The notes: generated by a model from the sequence alone, not told the origin. Shown: positions 34,696 to 44,317, counted from the first letter of the stretch. The stretch is 64,000 bases of DNA from CAVQCA01 sp963763115 (GCA_963763115.1 CAVXNM010000012.1:1-64000); one strand, 5' to 3'. Numbers and translations: made by a program.

Positions 34696-35961
34696 ATGCA
34701 AGAACGACGGCATTCGGATCGAATGGTGGCTTTTGTGATGGCTGGCGGCGCGGGCAAGCGTCTTCGGCCGTTGACTGCGGAACGTTGCAAGCCAGCTGTT
34801 CCGTTCGGCGCTCGCTACCGGATCGTGGATTTCGTACTCAGTAATCTGATTAACTCCGGGATTCGTTCCATTTATCTGCTGGTGCAATACAAATCGCAGT
34901 CACTCATCGAACACGTGCGCAAGGCCTGGACCATATCCCAGCTGCTGCCGAATCAGTTTGTAACCGTGGTACCACCCCAGCGGCTGGATGATAATGTGTA
35001 TTTTCGCGGTACCGCCGATGCTGTCTACCAGAGCATCAACCTCCTGAGAATTCATCAACCCGATCTGGTCGCGGTTTTCGGGGCCGACCACCTCTACCGG
35101 ATGGACGTGCGCCAGATGGTTCGGATCCATCGGGAAAGCAGGGCGGATGTCAGCGTCGCGGCGCTGCCGGTGCCGATAGCAGAGACAGCGAGCTTCGGTA
35201 TTCTGGAGGTGGATGGCGATAACCGGATTCGCGGATTCGAGGAGAAACCGGCGCACGGCAAGGCCATGCCATCGGATCCTGACCGGGCATTTGCTTCCAT
35301 GGGCAATTATATTTTCAGTGCGCAGGTTCTGATGGACGTGCTCGAGGAGGCGCATGAACGCGGCGGTATGGATTTTGGTCACGATGTATTGCCGCGCTTG
35401 CTGGACACCCACCGGCTGTATGCCTACAACTTCGTCGACAATCACATCCCGGGTATCAATCCATACGAAGAGGTCGGGTACTGGCGCGATGTCGGCACGC
35501 TCGACGCCTATTACGAGGCGCACCGGGACGTGCTCGGCATGGAGCCGAAGTTCGATGCCTTCAACCCCCAGTGGCCGATCTTCTCCAGCCACTATCAGGG
35601 ACCGGTTGCGAAAGTTTTCAGCAGTACAATCGATAACAGTCTGCTTGGTGCCGCCACGGTAGTGAACAACGCCTCCATTCGCAACAGCATTATCCGGCGC
35701 GAGGCGGTGATCGAACCCGGTGCTGAACTGGAAGACTGCATTATCATGGATTATGTGCGGGTTTGCCGCGGCGCCCGATTGCGCCGTGTCATTGTCGATC
35801 GGCACAACAGGATCGATGAGAATTCCGTGATCGGTTTCGATACGCAGGCGGACCGGGCGCGTTACGACGTGACGCCGGGGGGTGTGGTTGTAGTCCCCAA
35901 GGGGAGGACGGATTATTTCGCGCGCGATTCCCGGGGCAGTGGGGTGGGTTACGATGAATAG
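34696..35961 (+). CDS. glgC: Glucose-1-phosphate adenylyltransferase
   Basis: Makes ADP-glucose for glycogen synthesis. 421 residues from the ATG at 34696 (a GTG at 34684 overlaps the GGAG ribosome site and is less likely). Signatures: VMAGGAGKRLRPLTAERCKP with allosteric-region residues, FRGTADAVYQSI, VFGADHLYRMD (catalytic Asp), GFEEKPAHGKAMP, and GMDFGHDVLPRLL. It ends with left-handed beta-helix repeats (ASIRNSIIRREAVIEPGAEL). Its ADP-glucose could also feed the TreT-like glycosyltransferase. Confidence 0.94.
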   Translation: MQERRHSDRMVAFVMAGGAGKRLRPLTAERCKPAVPFGARYRIVDFVLSNLINSGIRSIYLLVQYKSQSLIEHVRKAWTISQLLPNQFVTVVPPQRLDDNVYFRGTADAVYQSINLLRIHQPDLVAVFGADHLYRMDVRQMVRIHRESRADVSVAALPVPIAETASFGILEVDGDNRIRGFEEKPAHGKAMPSDPDRAFASMGNYIFSAQVLMDVLEEAHERGGMDFGHDVLPRLLDTHRLYAYNFVDNHIPGINPYEEVGYWRDVGTLDAYYEAHRDVLGMEPKFDAFNPQWPIFSSHYQGPVAKVFSSTIDNSLLGAATVVNNASIRNSIIRREAVIEPGAELEDCIIMDYVRVCRGARLRRVIVDRHNRIDENSVIGFDTQADRARYDVTPGGVVVVPKGRTDYFARDSRGSGVGYDE

Positions 35962-36038
35962 AACCGCCGGAATCGACATCCATGTTTTTATTCATAACGG
36001 TATTCCGGATCGTTCAGAGTGGCTGAATGAGGATGACT

Positions 36039-36527
36039 ATGCACACTGACGGTGAAAGCTATCAGGGGATATTCAGGCGTATTGGCCGCAGTCTCGTTGC
36101 GGGGGTTGTTGCCACGGGGGTACTCTGGGTGCTGAAACTCAGCAGTGGTACGATACCGCAGCTTGATACCATACGGTTTCTCGACCGCGTCGCAGAGGCT
36201 ACATCGAAGGCCACGGGGTTGCCGGATACGCTTGTGACCGGATGGGTGTGGCATTGGGTGATCGGGACCCTGTTATGGTCGACACTGTTTGGCATCATGT
36301 TCCCGATCCTCCCCGGTCGAATGTTCTGGTACAAGGGCATCGCATTTGGCGTGATCAGCGGATTATTGACCATGCTGCTGGTGATGCCGCTGGCAGGCGC
36401 TGGCTATTTCGGGATGGATCTCACACTATGGGATCCTGTCGTTTCTCTCATCTATCACATTATCTATGGCGTCTCGCTTGCCGGGGTGTACGCGTTTCTT
36501 CAAAAAAGACATGCAACCCCAACCTGA
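36039..36527 (+). CDS. Four-helix membrane protein, DUF6789-like
   Basis: 162 residues from ATG 36039, with TGAGG at good distance (in-frame ATGs at 36027 and 36033 are alternatives). Four hydrophobic helices: about 18-36, 68-86, 92-115 and 132-155. The pattern SLVAGVVATGVLWVLKL, GWVWHWVIGTLLWSTLFGI and IYHIIYGVSLAGVYAFL resembles small uncharacterised membrane proteins with conserved His and Trp. Domain name given from memory. Stands alone downstream of glgC. Role unknown. Confidence 0.6.
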   Translation: MHTDGESYQGIFRRIGRSLVAGVVATGVLWVLKLSSGTIPQLDTIRFLDRVAEATSKATGLPDTLVTGWVWHWVIGTLLWSTLFGIMFPILPGRMFWYKGIAFGVISGLLTMLLVMPLAGAGYFGMDLTLWDPVVSLIYHIIYGVSLAGVYAFLQKRHATPT

Positions 36528-36621
36528 CGAGACTGTCTGATCAGGTTCTGAAAACAGCATGCCGGTAGGCTTACCCTGATGCGAATTCCGTGCAGCCGGG
36601 TTTCCTGACGTTGTGGATTGA

Positions 36622-39516
36622 TCAGCCATTGATCAGCAGCGCAATCGGGAAACAATTGAACAGATCCGCTGCTTTCAAACGCGTTCCGTCCATGTGCTGG
36701 TGAGTCGGCACTGTTTCACCGGTAAGCACATTGCGATAGGTCCGTGCTTGCGCACCTTCCGGTCCCTCGACCCAGGTGTCATCCCAGACCGAACGCCCCA
36801 GTGGCAGGCGATCGGAATCGCCCGACAGGAGCGCAAACCAGCGCGTGGCTGCCACCAGGATCTCCCTGTCTTCGAGACGGCGGGCAAAGGCGCAGATGTG
36901 ATCGGCCTTTAATCCCTGTGGCTCCAGGCTGAGATACTGGCCGTTGCTGAATACCCGGGGATGCTCTCGTCGCAGGATCAGAGTCTTCCAGGTAAGGTAG
37001 AGTTTGGCGCGACCGTCCTCGATGCGGTTGAGCAATTCCTGCAGCAGCACAGGCAGGTTGTCGCCGTTTCCGGAAGCGGTTATGAGCGCCTGCAGTGTGT
37101 TCTGGTGGTAATCATAGTCAACGGGCCTGCGGTTATCCGGGTCCACCAGGTTGAACGCCCACAATTCATTGCCCTGGTAGATGTCGGGAACACCAGGCAC
37201 GGTAAGCTTGAGCAGGGTTTGCGACAGGCTGTTCAGCATCCCGAAACGGGCGATGCGCTTTTGAAACGGCAGGAAGTCGGCAAGGAAGGCATTGCGCCCG
37301 GGATCGTCCAGAAGAGCACGCACAAAATGCTGCACAGCCTGTTCGTATTCTTCGTCAGGATTAATCCACGAGGTATTGACTTTGCCCTCCCTGGCGGCTT
37401 TAAGCGTGTAGAGCTCAATGCGGTTTCGGAACGCATCAGGTTCTGCAGCATATAGCGATTCCTCGGGCCAGGTGCCTATCAGCGTCTGATAGAGCAGGTA
37501 CTCGTCATTACGGGAAGGCGCAAGCTCATCATTGACAAGTCGTTTTCTGCCTCGATTGATCCTGCTCCAGCGGCCCAGGTGGATTCGCCACTCATCGGCG
37601 ATTTCAGACAATACATTGATCCGCGCCCGCACGTCCTCGCCTCGTTTGCTGTCGTGGGTGGACGTTGTCACCATAGCTAAAGGCCAGTTGGTCAACCGCT
37701 GCCTGTTTTCATGATGGAAGGCATTGGGCGAGAGGCCGAAGACACGCGGATCGAAGCCGACATCGTTGAGTGACGCCAGGCGGTTGTAGACATAAAATGC
37801 CGTATCCTCCATGCCCTTGGCCATCACCGGGGCGGTATACTGCTGGAAGCGCAGCGCAAACTGGATGATTCTGTGTTGTATGTTCTGGCTGTGCTCATCA
37901 ATACGATCCAGTATCAGCAGGTCGTGAATGAAATCAAAAATGGCAACCTCAGTGGCGGGTGTGTGTTTCTTCGTCTTTGCGATTGCCCAGTGCACATAGT
38001 GACGGTCTTCATCGCTGATGCGTCTGGAGGTAACGTAAGTACGGTACACCGGGAAGCGCGCTACCACTTCGCCAAGCGCGTAGCGCAGTCCCTGATTGGT
38101 GAAGTCACGGGTGTGGCGATCGATCTGGGCGATGGAGCTCAGCAGGTTGGCAAGTACGGTCAGTTCGCCCGAAAGCGAACTGCGGATGATGAGCTTTTTG
38201 CTCTGGTAAAGCAGTTCATCGAAGTCCACCCTGCCTCTCGTGTATCGGCTATACAGCCGGTCAAACCGGCGCTCCGATCCGGGATAGACGAACAGGCCAT
38301 TGAGCAGATGTGCAGCCTCGTAGCCGGTGGTCCCGGCGACAGTCCAGTCGGCGGGCAGTCGCTCATGGCTTGCGAGGATCTTCTCGACCAGCAAATAGCA
38401 GGAAGTGTCGGCGTCGGTTGCCGGGCTGTCTCCTGACTGATCTATCAGATTCTGCAGATCGCAGAAGTAGCCGTGGGGATCAGACAGGCCATCGGGGTGA
38501 TCGATGCGCAGGCCGTTAACCGCGCCGGTGACGACGAGCTGTTGTACCAGACGATGGGTAGCCTGGAATACCTTGCTGATTTCCATGCGTATCCCCGCCA
38601 GATCGTTGATATCGAAGAACCGCCGGTAGTTGATCTCGTCAGAGGCGACCAGCCAGTACGCCAGCCGGTAAGCCTGTGACTCGAGCAGATGATGGAGCAG
38701 GTCGAAACTTTCCGGCTGGCCTGAGGTGCCGTTGAAACGTGCCAGATTCTTCCGTATCAGGCTGTGGATTTCGGGTCGAGTCCGGCACAGTTCGGCCAAA
38801 CGGCGCTTGCATACCTCAGACACCAGCTTGCGTTGCTGCCGGCGCGGGGCAGACAGCTCCGTGCGTTGCGGCAACGACCTGAAATCGGCGATAAGCGAAC
38901 CAAGTTGATCGAAGGCATCGCGACCGCCCCCGGGTTGCTGTTGCAAGGTATCGATGCCAGGGAAGAGAATCTGCGGGTAAGTGCGGGGGTCGACAGGGAA
39001 CAGGTGCTCATAGTAACGAACGCTGAACGTTCCGCTGTCGGAGTCATAGCCGAGGTTTAATTTACCCTGCTCCAGTATCGTACCGTAATGGTCGCCGAGG
39101 AAGGGCAGAAGCACCTTGTTGTGCAAGGCCGTGTTCACAGGGTGCCAGTCGATATCGAAATACGACGCGTAGTGTGAAGCTTCGCCATGTTCCAGAATGT
39201 CCAGCCACCACGCGTTGTCATTGCCGCCGACGCCCATGTGGTTCGGGACGATGTCCAGGATCTGTCCCATCCGATGCCGGTGCAATGTCTCGACATAAGC
39301 GGTAAAGCTGGCGGTGTCGCCGATCTCGGGGTCCAGGGCATTGTGATCCACGATGTCGTAGCCATGCGGACTGCCTGAGCGGGCCTTGAGAAAAGGGGAG
39401 GCATAAACATGGGTTATGCCCATCATGTGCAGATAGGGGATGATCGCCGTCGCGTCGGCAAAGGTAAAATCACGATTGAACTGGAGGCGGTAGGTTGCCC
39501 CCAGCTGCGCCATCAT
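36622..39516 (-). CDS. treY: Maltooligosyl trehalose synthase TreY
   Basis: Isomerises the reducing end of maltooligosaccharides to a trehalosyl unit. The 964-residue GH13 protein opens GATYRLQFNRDFTFADATAI, with YASPFLKARSGSPHGYDIVD, NGLRIDHPDGL (nucleophile Asp), LVEKILASHERLP (acid Glu) and TSTHDSKRGEDVRARI. Length is at the upper end of the family. The ATGA overlap with treZ (39513-39516) shows coupling, and the order treT - treZ - treY forms one minus-strand operon behind the DUF5752-like gene. Confidence 0.94.
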   Translation of the reverse strand: MMAQLGATYRLQFNRDFTFADATAIIPYLHMMGITHVYASPFLKARSGSPHGYDIVDHNALDPEIGDTASFTAYVETLHRHRMGQILDIVPNHMGVGGNDNAWWLDILEHGEASHYASYFDIDWHPVNTALHNKVLLPFLGDHYGTILEQGKLNLGYDSDSGTFSVRYYEHLFPVDPRTYPQILFPGIDTLQQQPGGGRDAFDQLGSLIADFRSLPQRTELSAPRRQQRKLVSEVCKRRLAELCRTRPEIHSLIRKNLARFNGTSGQPESFDLLHHLLESQAYRLAYWLVASDEINYRRFFDINDLAGIRMEISKVFQATHRLVQQLVVTGAVNGLRIDHPDGLSDPHGYFCDLQNLIDQSGDSPATDADTSCYLLVEKILASHERLPADWTVAGTTGYEAAHLLNGLFVYPGSERRFDRLYSRYTRGRVDFDELLYQSKKLIIRSSLSGELTVLANLLSSIAQIDRHTRDFTNQGLRYALGEVVARFPVYRTYVTSRRISDEDRHYVHWAIAKTKKHTPATEVAIFDFIHDLLILDRIDEHSQNIQHRIIQFALRFQQYTAPVMAKGMEDTAFYVYNRLASLNDVGFDPRVFGLSPNAFHHENRQRLTNWPLAMVTTSTHDSKRGEDVRARINVLSEIADEWRIHLGRWSRINRGRKRLVNDELAPSRNDEYLLYQTLIGTWPEESLYAAEPDAFRNRIELYTLKAAREGKVNTSWINPDEEYEQAVQHFVRALLDDPGRNAFLADFLPFQKRIARFGMLNSLSQTLLKLTVPGVPDIYQGNELWAFNLVDPDNRRPVDYDYHQNTLQALITASGNGDNLPVLLQELLNRIEDGRAKLYLTWKTLILRREHPRVFSNGQYLSLEPQGLKADHICAFARRLEDREILVAATRWFALLSGDSDRLPLGRSVWDDTWVEGPEGAQARTYRNVLTGETVPTHQHMDGTRLKAADLFNCFPIALLING

Positions 39517-41357
39517 GGCGCGGCATCCTTTCGATGCAGATACCAGACCACCGACCAGGGCCGCAGCTGCCCGTCGTGGAGTTGCCCGCGATCGGTGCCA
39601 TGCGTGGAATACAGGACTGGCTCCTTTGGGAGAGTTACCCCCGTGAGGACCCTATCAGCGAGATTGGCCATGAGAACCAGCTCGGAACCATCGCCCAGAA
39701 CCCAGCGTGCGGACAACGCACCTGCGTCGAGCTGACTGCAGTCCTTGCCGTTTGCCGGTAGCTTGTAAAGTCGCGGTATCAGTTCGTGCTGTCGTATTGC
39801 GAGCAGATCACGATGGAGGTGCAGCCAGTGTTGATGCGGCGGATGGTCGCGAACATTCCAGTCGAGAACGGCGGCCTCGAAGCTGCGCCTGTCCATCGGG
39901 TCGGGTATGTGCGCGCGTGCGGCAGGGTCGCGGAATTGCGGAATACGGGAAAACTCGTCGCGGCGTCCGGCAACCACCCTGTCTGCCAGGTCGGCACCAA
40001 AATCGCAGAAAAAGAGAAACGGCCGGGTGCAACCCCATTCCTGGCCCATGAACAGCAGCGGCGGCGATGGGGCGAGCAGCAGCAACGCCAACGCGGCACG
40101 CAGCGGCGCGGGTTCGCTGAGCACATTGATGCGCTCCCCAAAGGCCCGGTTGCCCACCTGGTCATGATTCTGCAGGAACGACACGAAAGCGGTGGCGGGC
40201 AGGTGATCGCTGGGCTCACCCCGTGGCGCGTTCTCGCGATACGCCGATCGCTCGCCCTGGTAGGCAAAGCCTTCGCCAAGACAGCGAGCCAGATAGAAAA
40301 CCGGATCTCGGGCGTAATCCATATAGTAGCCGCCAGTTTCACCGGTGATCAGAACATGCAGCCCATGGTGGATATCGTCATTCCACTGTGCCACGTACTG
40401 CTGGGCCTGGTGCGAGGCATCTCTGGCCAGATAGCGGGAGGCATTGTGGTCGTTCTCCAGTACGAGATGAATCTGCCGCCGCTCGCCAAAGGTGTGTCGA
40501 ACATACTCGGCCAGTTCGATGAGGATGTCCGGCCTGGAGTCATCCTGAATTGCGTGTACAGCATCGAAACGCAGGCCGTCCAGGTGATATTCCTCGAGCC
40601 AGTACAATGCGTTGTGGATAAAGAACTGTCGTACCCAGTAACTATCTTCGCCATCGTAATTAATGCCCGCGCCCCACGGCGTCGGGTGTCGTTGCGTGAA
40701 GAACTGCGGCGCATAGACATGAAGGTAATTGCCCTCCGGCCCGAAGTGGTTGTACACCACATCCAGAAATACCATCAGCCCCCGCGAATGCGCTGCATCG
40801 ACCAGCGCCTTCAGGTCATCGGGTCTGCCGTATTGACTGTCAGGTGCGAAAAGGTAAACCCCGTCGTAGCCCCAGTTTCGGGTACCGGGGAAGTCCGCTA
40901 CCGGCATGAGTTCAAGCGCGGTGATGCCCAGTTCCACCAGGTAGTCGAGCTTTTCTTTAACGGCGGAAAAAGTTCCCTGGGAGGTAAAAGTGCCTACATG
41001 CACTTCATAGAGGATGGTCTCTTCCCATGCGCGACCGGACCAGTACGTGTCCTGCCACGCCCAGGCGCCCGGATCGATAACCTCGCTCGACCCATGAACA
41101 TCGTGCGGCTGGAAACGTGAGGCGGGATCGGGAACCTGCATGTCGCCGTCGATGCGGAAACGGTAACGGGTACCCTCGTTGGCCAGTTCGGTAGTGAGGT
41201 CGAACCAGCCACCGGCGCTGGCTTCCATTGGCAGCAGTTTTGTGTCCTGGCTTCCTGCCTCATGTTCAGACAGACAAACATCCACCCGTCCGGCCGCCGG
41301 TGCCCACAGGCGAAAACGTACACATCCGTCCTCGAGCAGCTCGGTGCCAAACGGCAT
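39513..41357 (-). CDS. treZ: Malto-oligosyltrehalose trehalohydrolase TreZ
   Basis: Releases trehalose from the TreY product. 614 residues from ATG 41357 (MPFGTELLEDGCVRFRLWAP, the family's usual beginning; a TTG at 41384 with AGGGC upstream is the alternative). CBM48 head, then YEVHVGTFTSQGTF, ELMPVADFPGTRNWGYDGV, LDGLRFDAVHAI (nucleophile), LVLENDHNASRYL (acid) and SFLQNHDQVGNRAFGERI. It lies between the TreT-like gene and treY. With glgX it gives a full glycogen-to-trehalose route. Confidence 0.93.
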   Translation of the reverse strand: MPFGTELLEDGCVRFRLWAPAAGRVDVCLSEHEAGSQDTKLLPMEASAGGWFDLTTELANEGTRYRFRIDGDMQVPDPASRFQPHDVHGSSEVIDPGAWAWQDTYWSGRAWEETILYEVHVGTFTSQGTFSAVKEKLDYLVELGITALELMPVADFPGTRNWGYDGVYLFAPDSQYGRPDDLKALVDAAHSRGLMVFLDVVYNHFGPEGNYLHVYAPQFFTQRHPTPWGAGINYDGEDSYWVRQFFIHNALYWLEEYHLDGLRFDAVHAIQDDSRPDILIELAEYVRHTFGERRQIHLVLENDHNASRYLARDASHQAQQYVAQWNDDIHHGLHVLITGETGGYYMDYARDPVFYLARCLGEGFAYQGERSAYRENAPRGEPSDHLPATAFVSFLQNHDQVGNRAFGERINVLSEPAPLRAALALLLLAPSPPLLFMGQEWGCTRPFLFFCDFGADLADRVVAGRRDEFSRIPQFRDPAARAHIPDPMDRRSFEAAVLDWNVRDHPPHQHWLHLHRDLLAIRQHELIPRLYKLPANGKDCSQLDAGALSARWVLGDGSELVLMANLADRVLTGVTLPKEPVLYSTHGTDRGQLHDGQLRPWSVVWYLHRKDAAP

Positions 41358-41393
41358 GCGATGATAACGTCTGGCTGTTCTCAATTCGATGCC

Positions 41394-42632
41394 CTACATC
41401 AGTTCAATGCGGTCTCTGGCGCCGTTCAGCAAGGACACCATGAGAGTCAGGTATTCACGCAGGTGGCGGGTGATGAGAAAGTTGTCGCGCACGAAAGCGC
41501 GGGCCTTTCTGCCCATTTCCTCGATCTTCTCAGGTTGATGCAGCAAATAGCGGATGCGAAGAGCCGCGCCTTCGGGGGTATTCACCAGAAACCCGGTGTG
41601 GTGATTGATCACCTGCAGGCGGATGCCTCCCACGTCGCCGCCGATTACGGGTTTGCCTTTCCACATGGCCTCGGTGACGGTCAAGCCGAAGCCTTCGCGG
41701 ACGGATTTTTGCAGGACGATATCGGCTGCGCGCTGCAGTGCATTGATTTCCCGATGCGCATCAGAGGGCAGCAGCAACACGTGAATATCGGGATCACCCC
41801 GGGTACTTGCCTGTACCTCGTTCAGAACCGCTTCTCCTTCAGGATCATCGGCCGCTCCGCCGCCAGCGAGAACCAGTTGCAGTGCGGGCACGAACTGTTT
41901 AGCCAACTGGTAGGCCTCGATTACGCCGACAGGGTCCTTGAAACGGTCGAAGCGCGAGACCTGGACGACTACGGGCCGTTGGGGATCGATCCGGAACTTC
42001 CCGACTGTATCCTGGATTGCACCCGCGTCGAGCTCCACATTCTTCTCGCTCAGGGGGTCGATGCTGGGCGGTATCAGGTATTGCGGATGCGGCAGTTCCT
42101 GGGCAAACGCCGCCAGTGAAAAGATGCTGGCATCGTAGGGTGCCACAAACTCGTGCAAATACTTCCACACCGGTCGATAGGGATGACTGGCGTCGATATG
42201 GCAGCGCCAGATCCATTTACCCTTCCGGTCGGGGCAGTTACACAGCAGCGCCGCGGGCTGCGGATCGTGAATGAATACGAAATTCGCGTCTTCCAGTATC
42301 GGTCGCAGTATTTCCGCGTTACGGGCGTTGGTCTCCTCGTAGACCCTCAGCAGGTTTTCGCCCAGGGGAATGCGGTTGCCCTGCAGGGTATTGTGCATGC
42401 CCTTCGTGCACTCGAAGAACTCGCTCTCGCCGGTGATGACTTCCCATTGAGCGTCAATGCCCAGTTCCTGCTTGAGTGGTATCAGTTTGGTCAGGATCTC
42501 GGCAACCCCGCCGCCAATACGCGTAGAATTGACATGAACAACTTTTGCGCCGGCTAACGGTCTGGCGAGCTGACGCAATTGCGCAATAACATCGGTTCCG
42601 GCGACCTGAGCATAGTCTTCCAGCATATTCAT
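41394..42632 (-). CDS. treT: GT4 glycosyltransferase, trehalose synthase TreT-like
   Basis: 412 residues of GT-B fold. VHVNSTRIGGGVAEILTKLI at the nucleotide-free N-terminus, FIHDPQPAALL, VSRFDRFKDPVGVIEAYQLA, and the donor-site EGFGLTVTEAMWKGKPVIGG are typical of TreT, which joins (or splits) trehalose from ADP- or UDP-glucose and glucose. Placed in an operon with treZ and treY, so trehalose metabolism is well supported. The direction of the reaction is not. Its start overlaps the stop of the DUF5752-like gene by ATGA. Confidence 0.85.
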   Translation of the reverse strand: MNMLEDYAQVAGTDVIAQLRQLARPLAGAKVVHVNSTRIGGGVAEILTKLIPLKQELGIDAQWEVITGESEFFECTKGMHNTLQGNRIPLGENLLRVYEETNARNAEILRPILEDANFVFIHDPQPAALLCNCPDRKGKWIWRCHIDASHPYRPVWKYLHEFVAPYDASIFSLAAFAQELPHPQYLIPPSIDPLSEKNVELDAGAIQDTVGKFRIDPQRPVVVQVSRFDRFKDPVGVIEAYQLAKQFVPALQLVLAGGGAADDPEGEAVLNEVQASTRGDPDIHVLLLPSDAHREINALQRAADIVLQKSVREGFGLTVTEAMWKGKPVIGGDVGGIRLQVINHHTGFLVNTPEGAALRIRYLLHQPEKIEEMGRKARAFVRDNFLITRHLREYLTLMVSLLNGARDRIELM

Positions 42633-43420
42633 TGTCGCGGCACCTGGAAATACGATGCAAACAACAGCGCAAGCTCATCACGCAGCTCACTCAGGCTGCT
42701 GAAATAGGGGTCAATGCACAGGAGTTGTTCCTGTAATGAGATGAATTCATCGCCGAAGCCGGCCAGCCAGTCACTAAAATCATCACGTCCGTCACTGGTG
42801 CGACGGCGGGCATCGATAAAGTGATAAAAAATGCTGCTGGTAGAGAGGTCTGCTATGGCAGTGGCCAGTTCTGCCGGCTCCCCGAGCCGCCTTCCCGTGT
42901 CAAAAACAACAATATGTGAACATATGAACTCAAACTGCCTCGTGGCGCGCGTCCAGACCAGATGCTCCATTTCATCCATGCGTGTTTCAATCAGCTCGAT
43001 GATTTCCTGTCGCAGCGCCTCGAGGCCGGTAAAACCGGAGGGCGCCAAGGCCGCGAGTCGTTCCGCCAGCACGGCATCGTGTATCCCGTGCCAGATCCAT
43101 GCCGCGAAGTCGTTGTTGTATTCGCGTTCCTCGAAGCGCGGCTGCAGGAGTCCGCCCCAAAAATGGTGATAGATGCTCGCAGCATCTATATCGCTCAACT
43201 GACTGCGAAACTCCTGCAGCTGTCGCGCTTTCTTACCGGTGGCCAATGCAACCAGCGCGCAATCCTTGATAGAAAACGATCCTGCACCTTTGTCGGCCGC
43301 CTCTTTACGTTGCGCATCCGGAGTTTGATCTGTCGCGTCGTGCGTTTCCCCGGTGCCTGTATCCTGGCTACCCCCTTCCATCGTGGTGCGAGTATCGGGT
43401 TTCTCGATCCGTGTGCCCAT
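42629..43420 (-). CDS. DUF5752-like protein, first gene of the trehalose operon
   Basis: 263 residues: a polar, low-complexity N-terminus (about 1-50), then a helical domain with SIYHHFWGGLLQPRFEEREY, NDFAAWIWHGIHDAVLAERL, and later SSIFYHFIDARRRTSDGRDD with FSDWLAGFGDEF. The paired YHHFW / FYHFID segments suggest an internal duplication. It recalls DUF5752 proteins beside TreT-like enzymes (name from memory). The function is unknown. ATGA overlap with treT implies coupled synthesis. A perfect operator dyad lies 99 bases upstream. Confidence 0.65.
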   Translation of the reverse strand: MGTRIEKPDTRTTMEGGSQDTGTGETHDATDQTPDAQRKEAADKGAGSFSIKDCALVALATGKKARQLQEFRSQLSDIDAASIYHHFWGGLLQPRFEEREYNNDFAAWIWHGIHDAVLAERLAALAPSGFTGLEALRQEIIELIETRMDEMEHLVWTRATRQFEFICSHIVVFDTGRRLGEPAELATAIADLSTSSIFYHFIDARRRTSDGRDDFSDWLAGFGDEFISLQEQLLCIDPYFSSLSELRDELALLFASYFQVPRQ

Positions 43421-43519
43421 GGTATCCAGTGTCTGTTCAGTTCCGGCGATTGCCGAGTCGTGCTACGCTGAGAAGTAGCCTGTTTATATTTATATTAGCG
43501 CAAATATCACGTCCCCAGG

Positions 43520-43537
43520 CATTGAGAAAAATCAATG
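43520..43537. promoter_or_regulatory. CATTGA-N6-TCAATG operator copy 6 (upstream of the trehalose operon)
   Basis: Perfect dyad with spacer GAAAAA in the divergent gap 43421-43801. At -41.5 it would start minus-strand RNA near 43487, 67 bases before the DUF5752-treT-treZ-treY operon. The rest of the gap shows no credible gene. Confidence 0.7.
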
Positions 43538-43801
43538 ATATTTGTAAGGTCTCGTGCAGTCTTTCCAAAAGATTGCACGGTTGTGTTATTCACGGCAGAT
43601 TGCCCCAGTCTTCATTCGTGTATCCAATGATGGACAGTCAAACAGTCTTGCGCCGGATTATCTACCCTTTACACGGCAGAAACAGCCGTGAGGGCAAATC
43701 TATAGTCTATCGCGGTTGTGCGGCATAATCACTGTGCAACACGACCTTGCCGCGCATCTGTCATACTTCTAACAGGTAAGCGGCGCCAACCCTAACGTCA
43801 G

Positions 43802-44284
43802 ATGCTCATGCTGTTCCAGCTCTCGCTAGTCGCCACAGCACTGCTTGTCGTTGCCTACATCGTCGGCAGTGAGTTGTGTCTGCCCAGCGCTCGCAACGCC
43901 TTGCGCACGGGCAGACTGCGGTTATGGAAGGTCGCCTGTCTTCTCGTGGCGCTGGGCGAATGGGCGATGATCGTTATCGGCCTGACTTCCCTGCTGCTCG
44001 CCGAACACATCTGGCAACTGGATACCGGAGCGTGGCCCGGCCGACTTCTCGGGTTGATGTCAGTCGGGATACTTGCCGGCGCTACGGTCTGGCAGCTTGC
44101 CTGGCGCACGCAGAGAAATTATGTCAGGGCGATGAGCATTTCGCTCGATCTGGTGCTGCCGGAGAACGGCTTGCAGCGCATGATCTACGCAAACCGGCGT
44201 CGACAGCTCGAAACCGGATCTCCTGCCGAACAGGTACAAGTGCTGCATTATCTTTTCCATGAAACGTGCTCGTCGGAAAAATGA
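43802..44284 (+). CDS. Hypothetical membrane protein
   Basis: 160 residues with three hydrophobic helices (about 4-24, 40-65 and 80-97), then a cytoplasmic tail with conserved-looking basic segments (WRTQRNYVRAMSISLDLVLP) and HYLFHETCSSEK. No family recognised. It is divergent from the trehalose operon and could share operator copy 6. A further short hydrophobic frame follows at 44318. Confidence 0.45.
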   Translation: MLMLFQLSLVATALLVVAYIVGSELCLPSARNALRTGRLRLWKVACLLVALGEWAMIVIGLTSLLLAEHIWQLDTGAWPGRLLGLMSVGILAGATVWQLAWRTQRNYVRAMSISLDLVLPENGLQRMIYANRRRQLETGSPAEQVQVLHYLFHETCSSEK

Positions 44285-44317
44285 TATGGCGTCTGAGACC
44301 AGGCGGGAAATCTGGGT

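Noticed and set aside
39786..41120. 444-residue plus-strand frame
   Set aside because: Antisense to treZ, which has all GH13 catalytic motifs.
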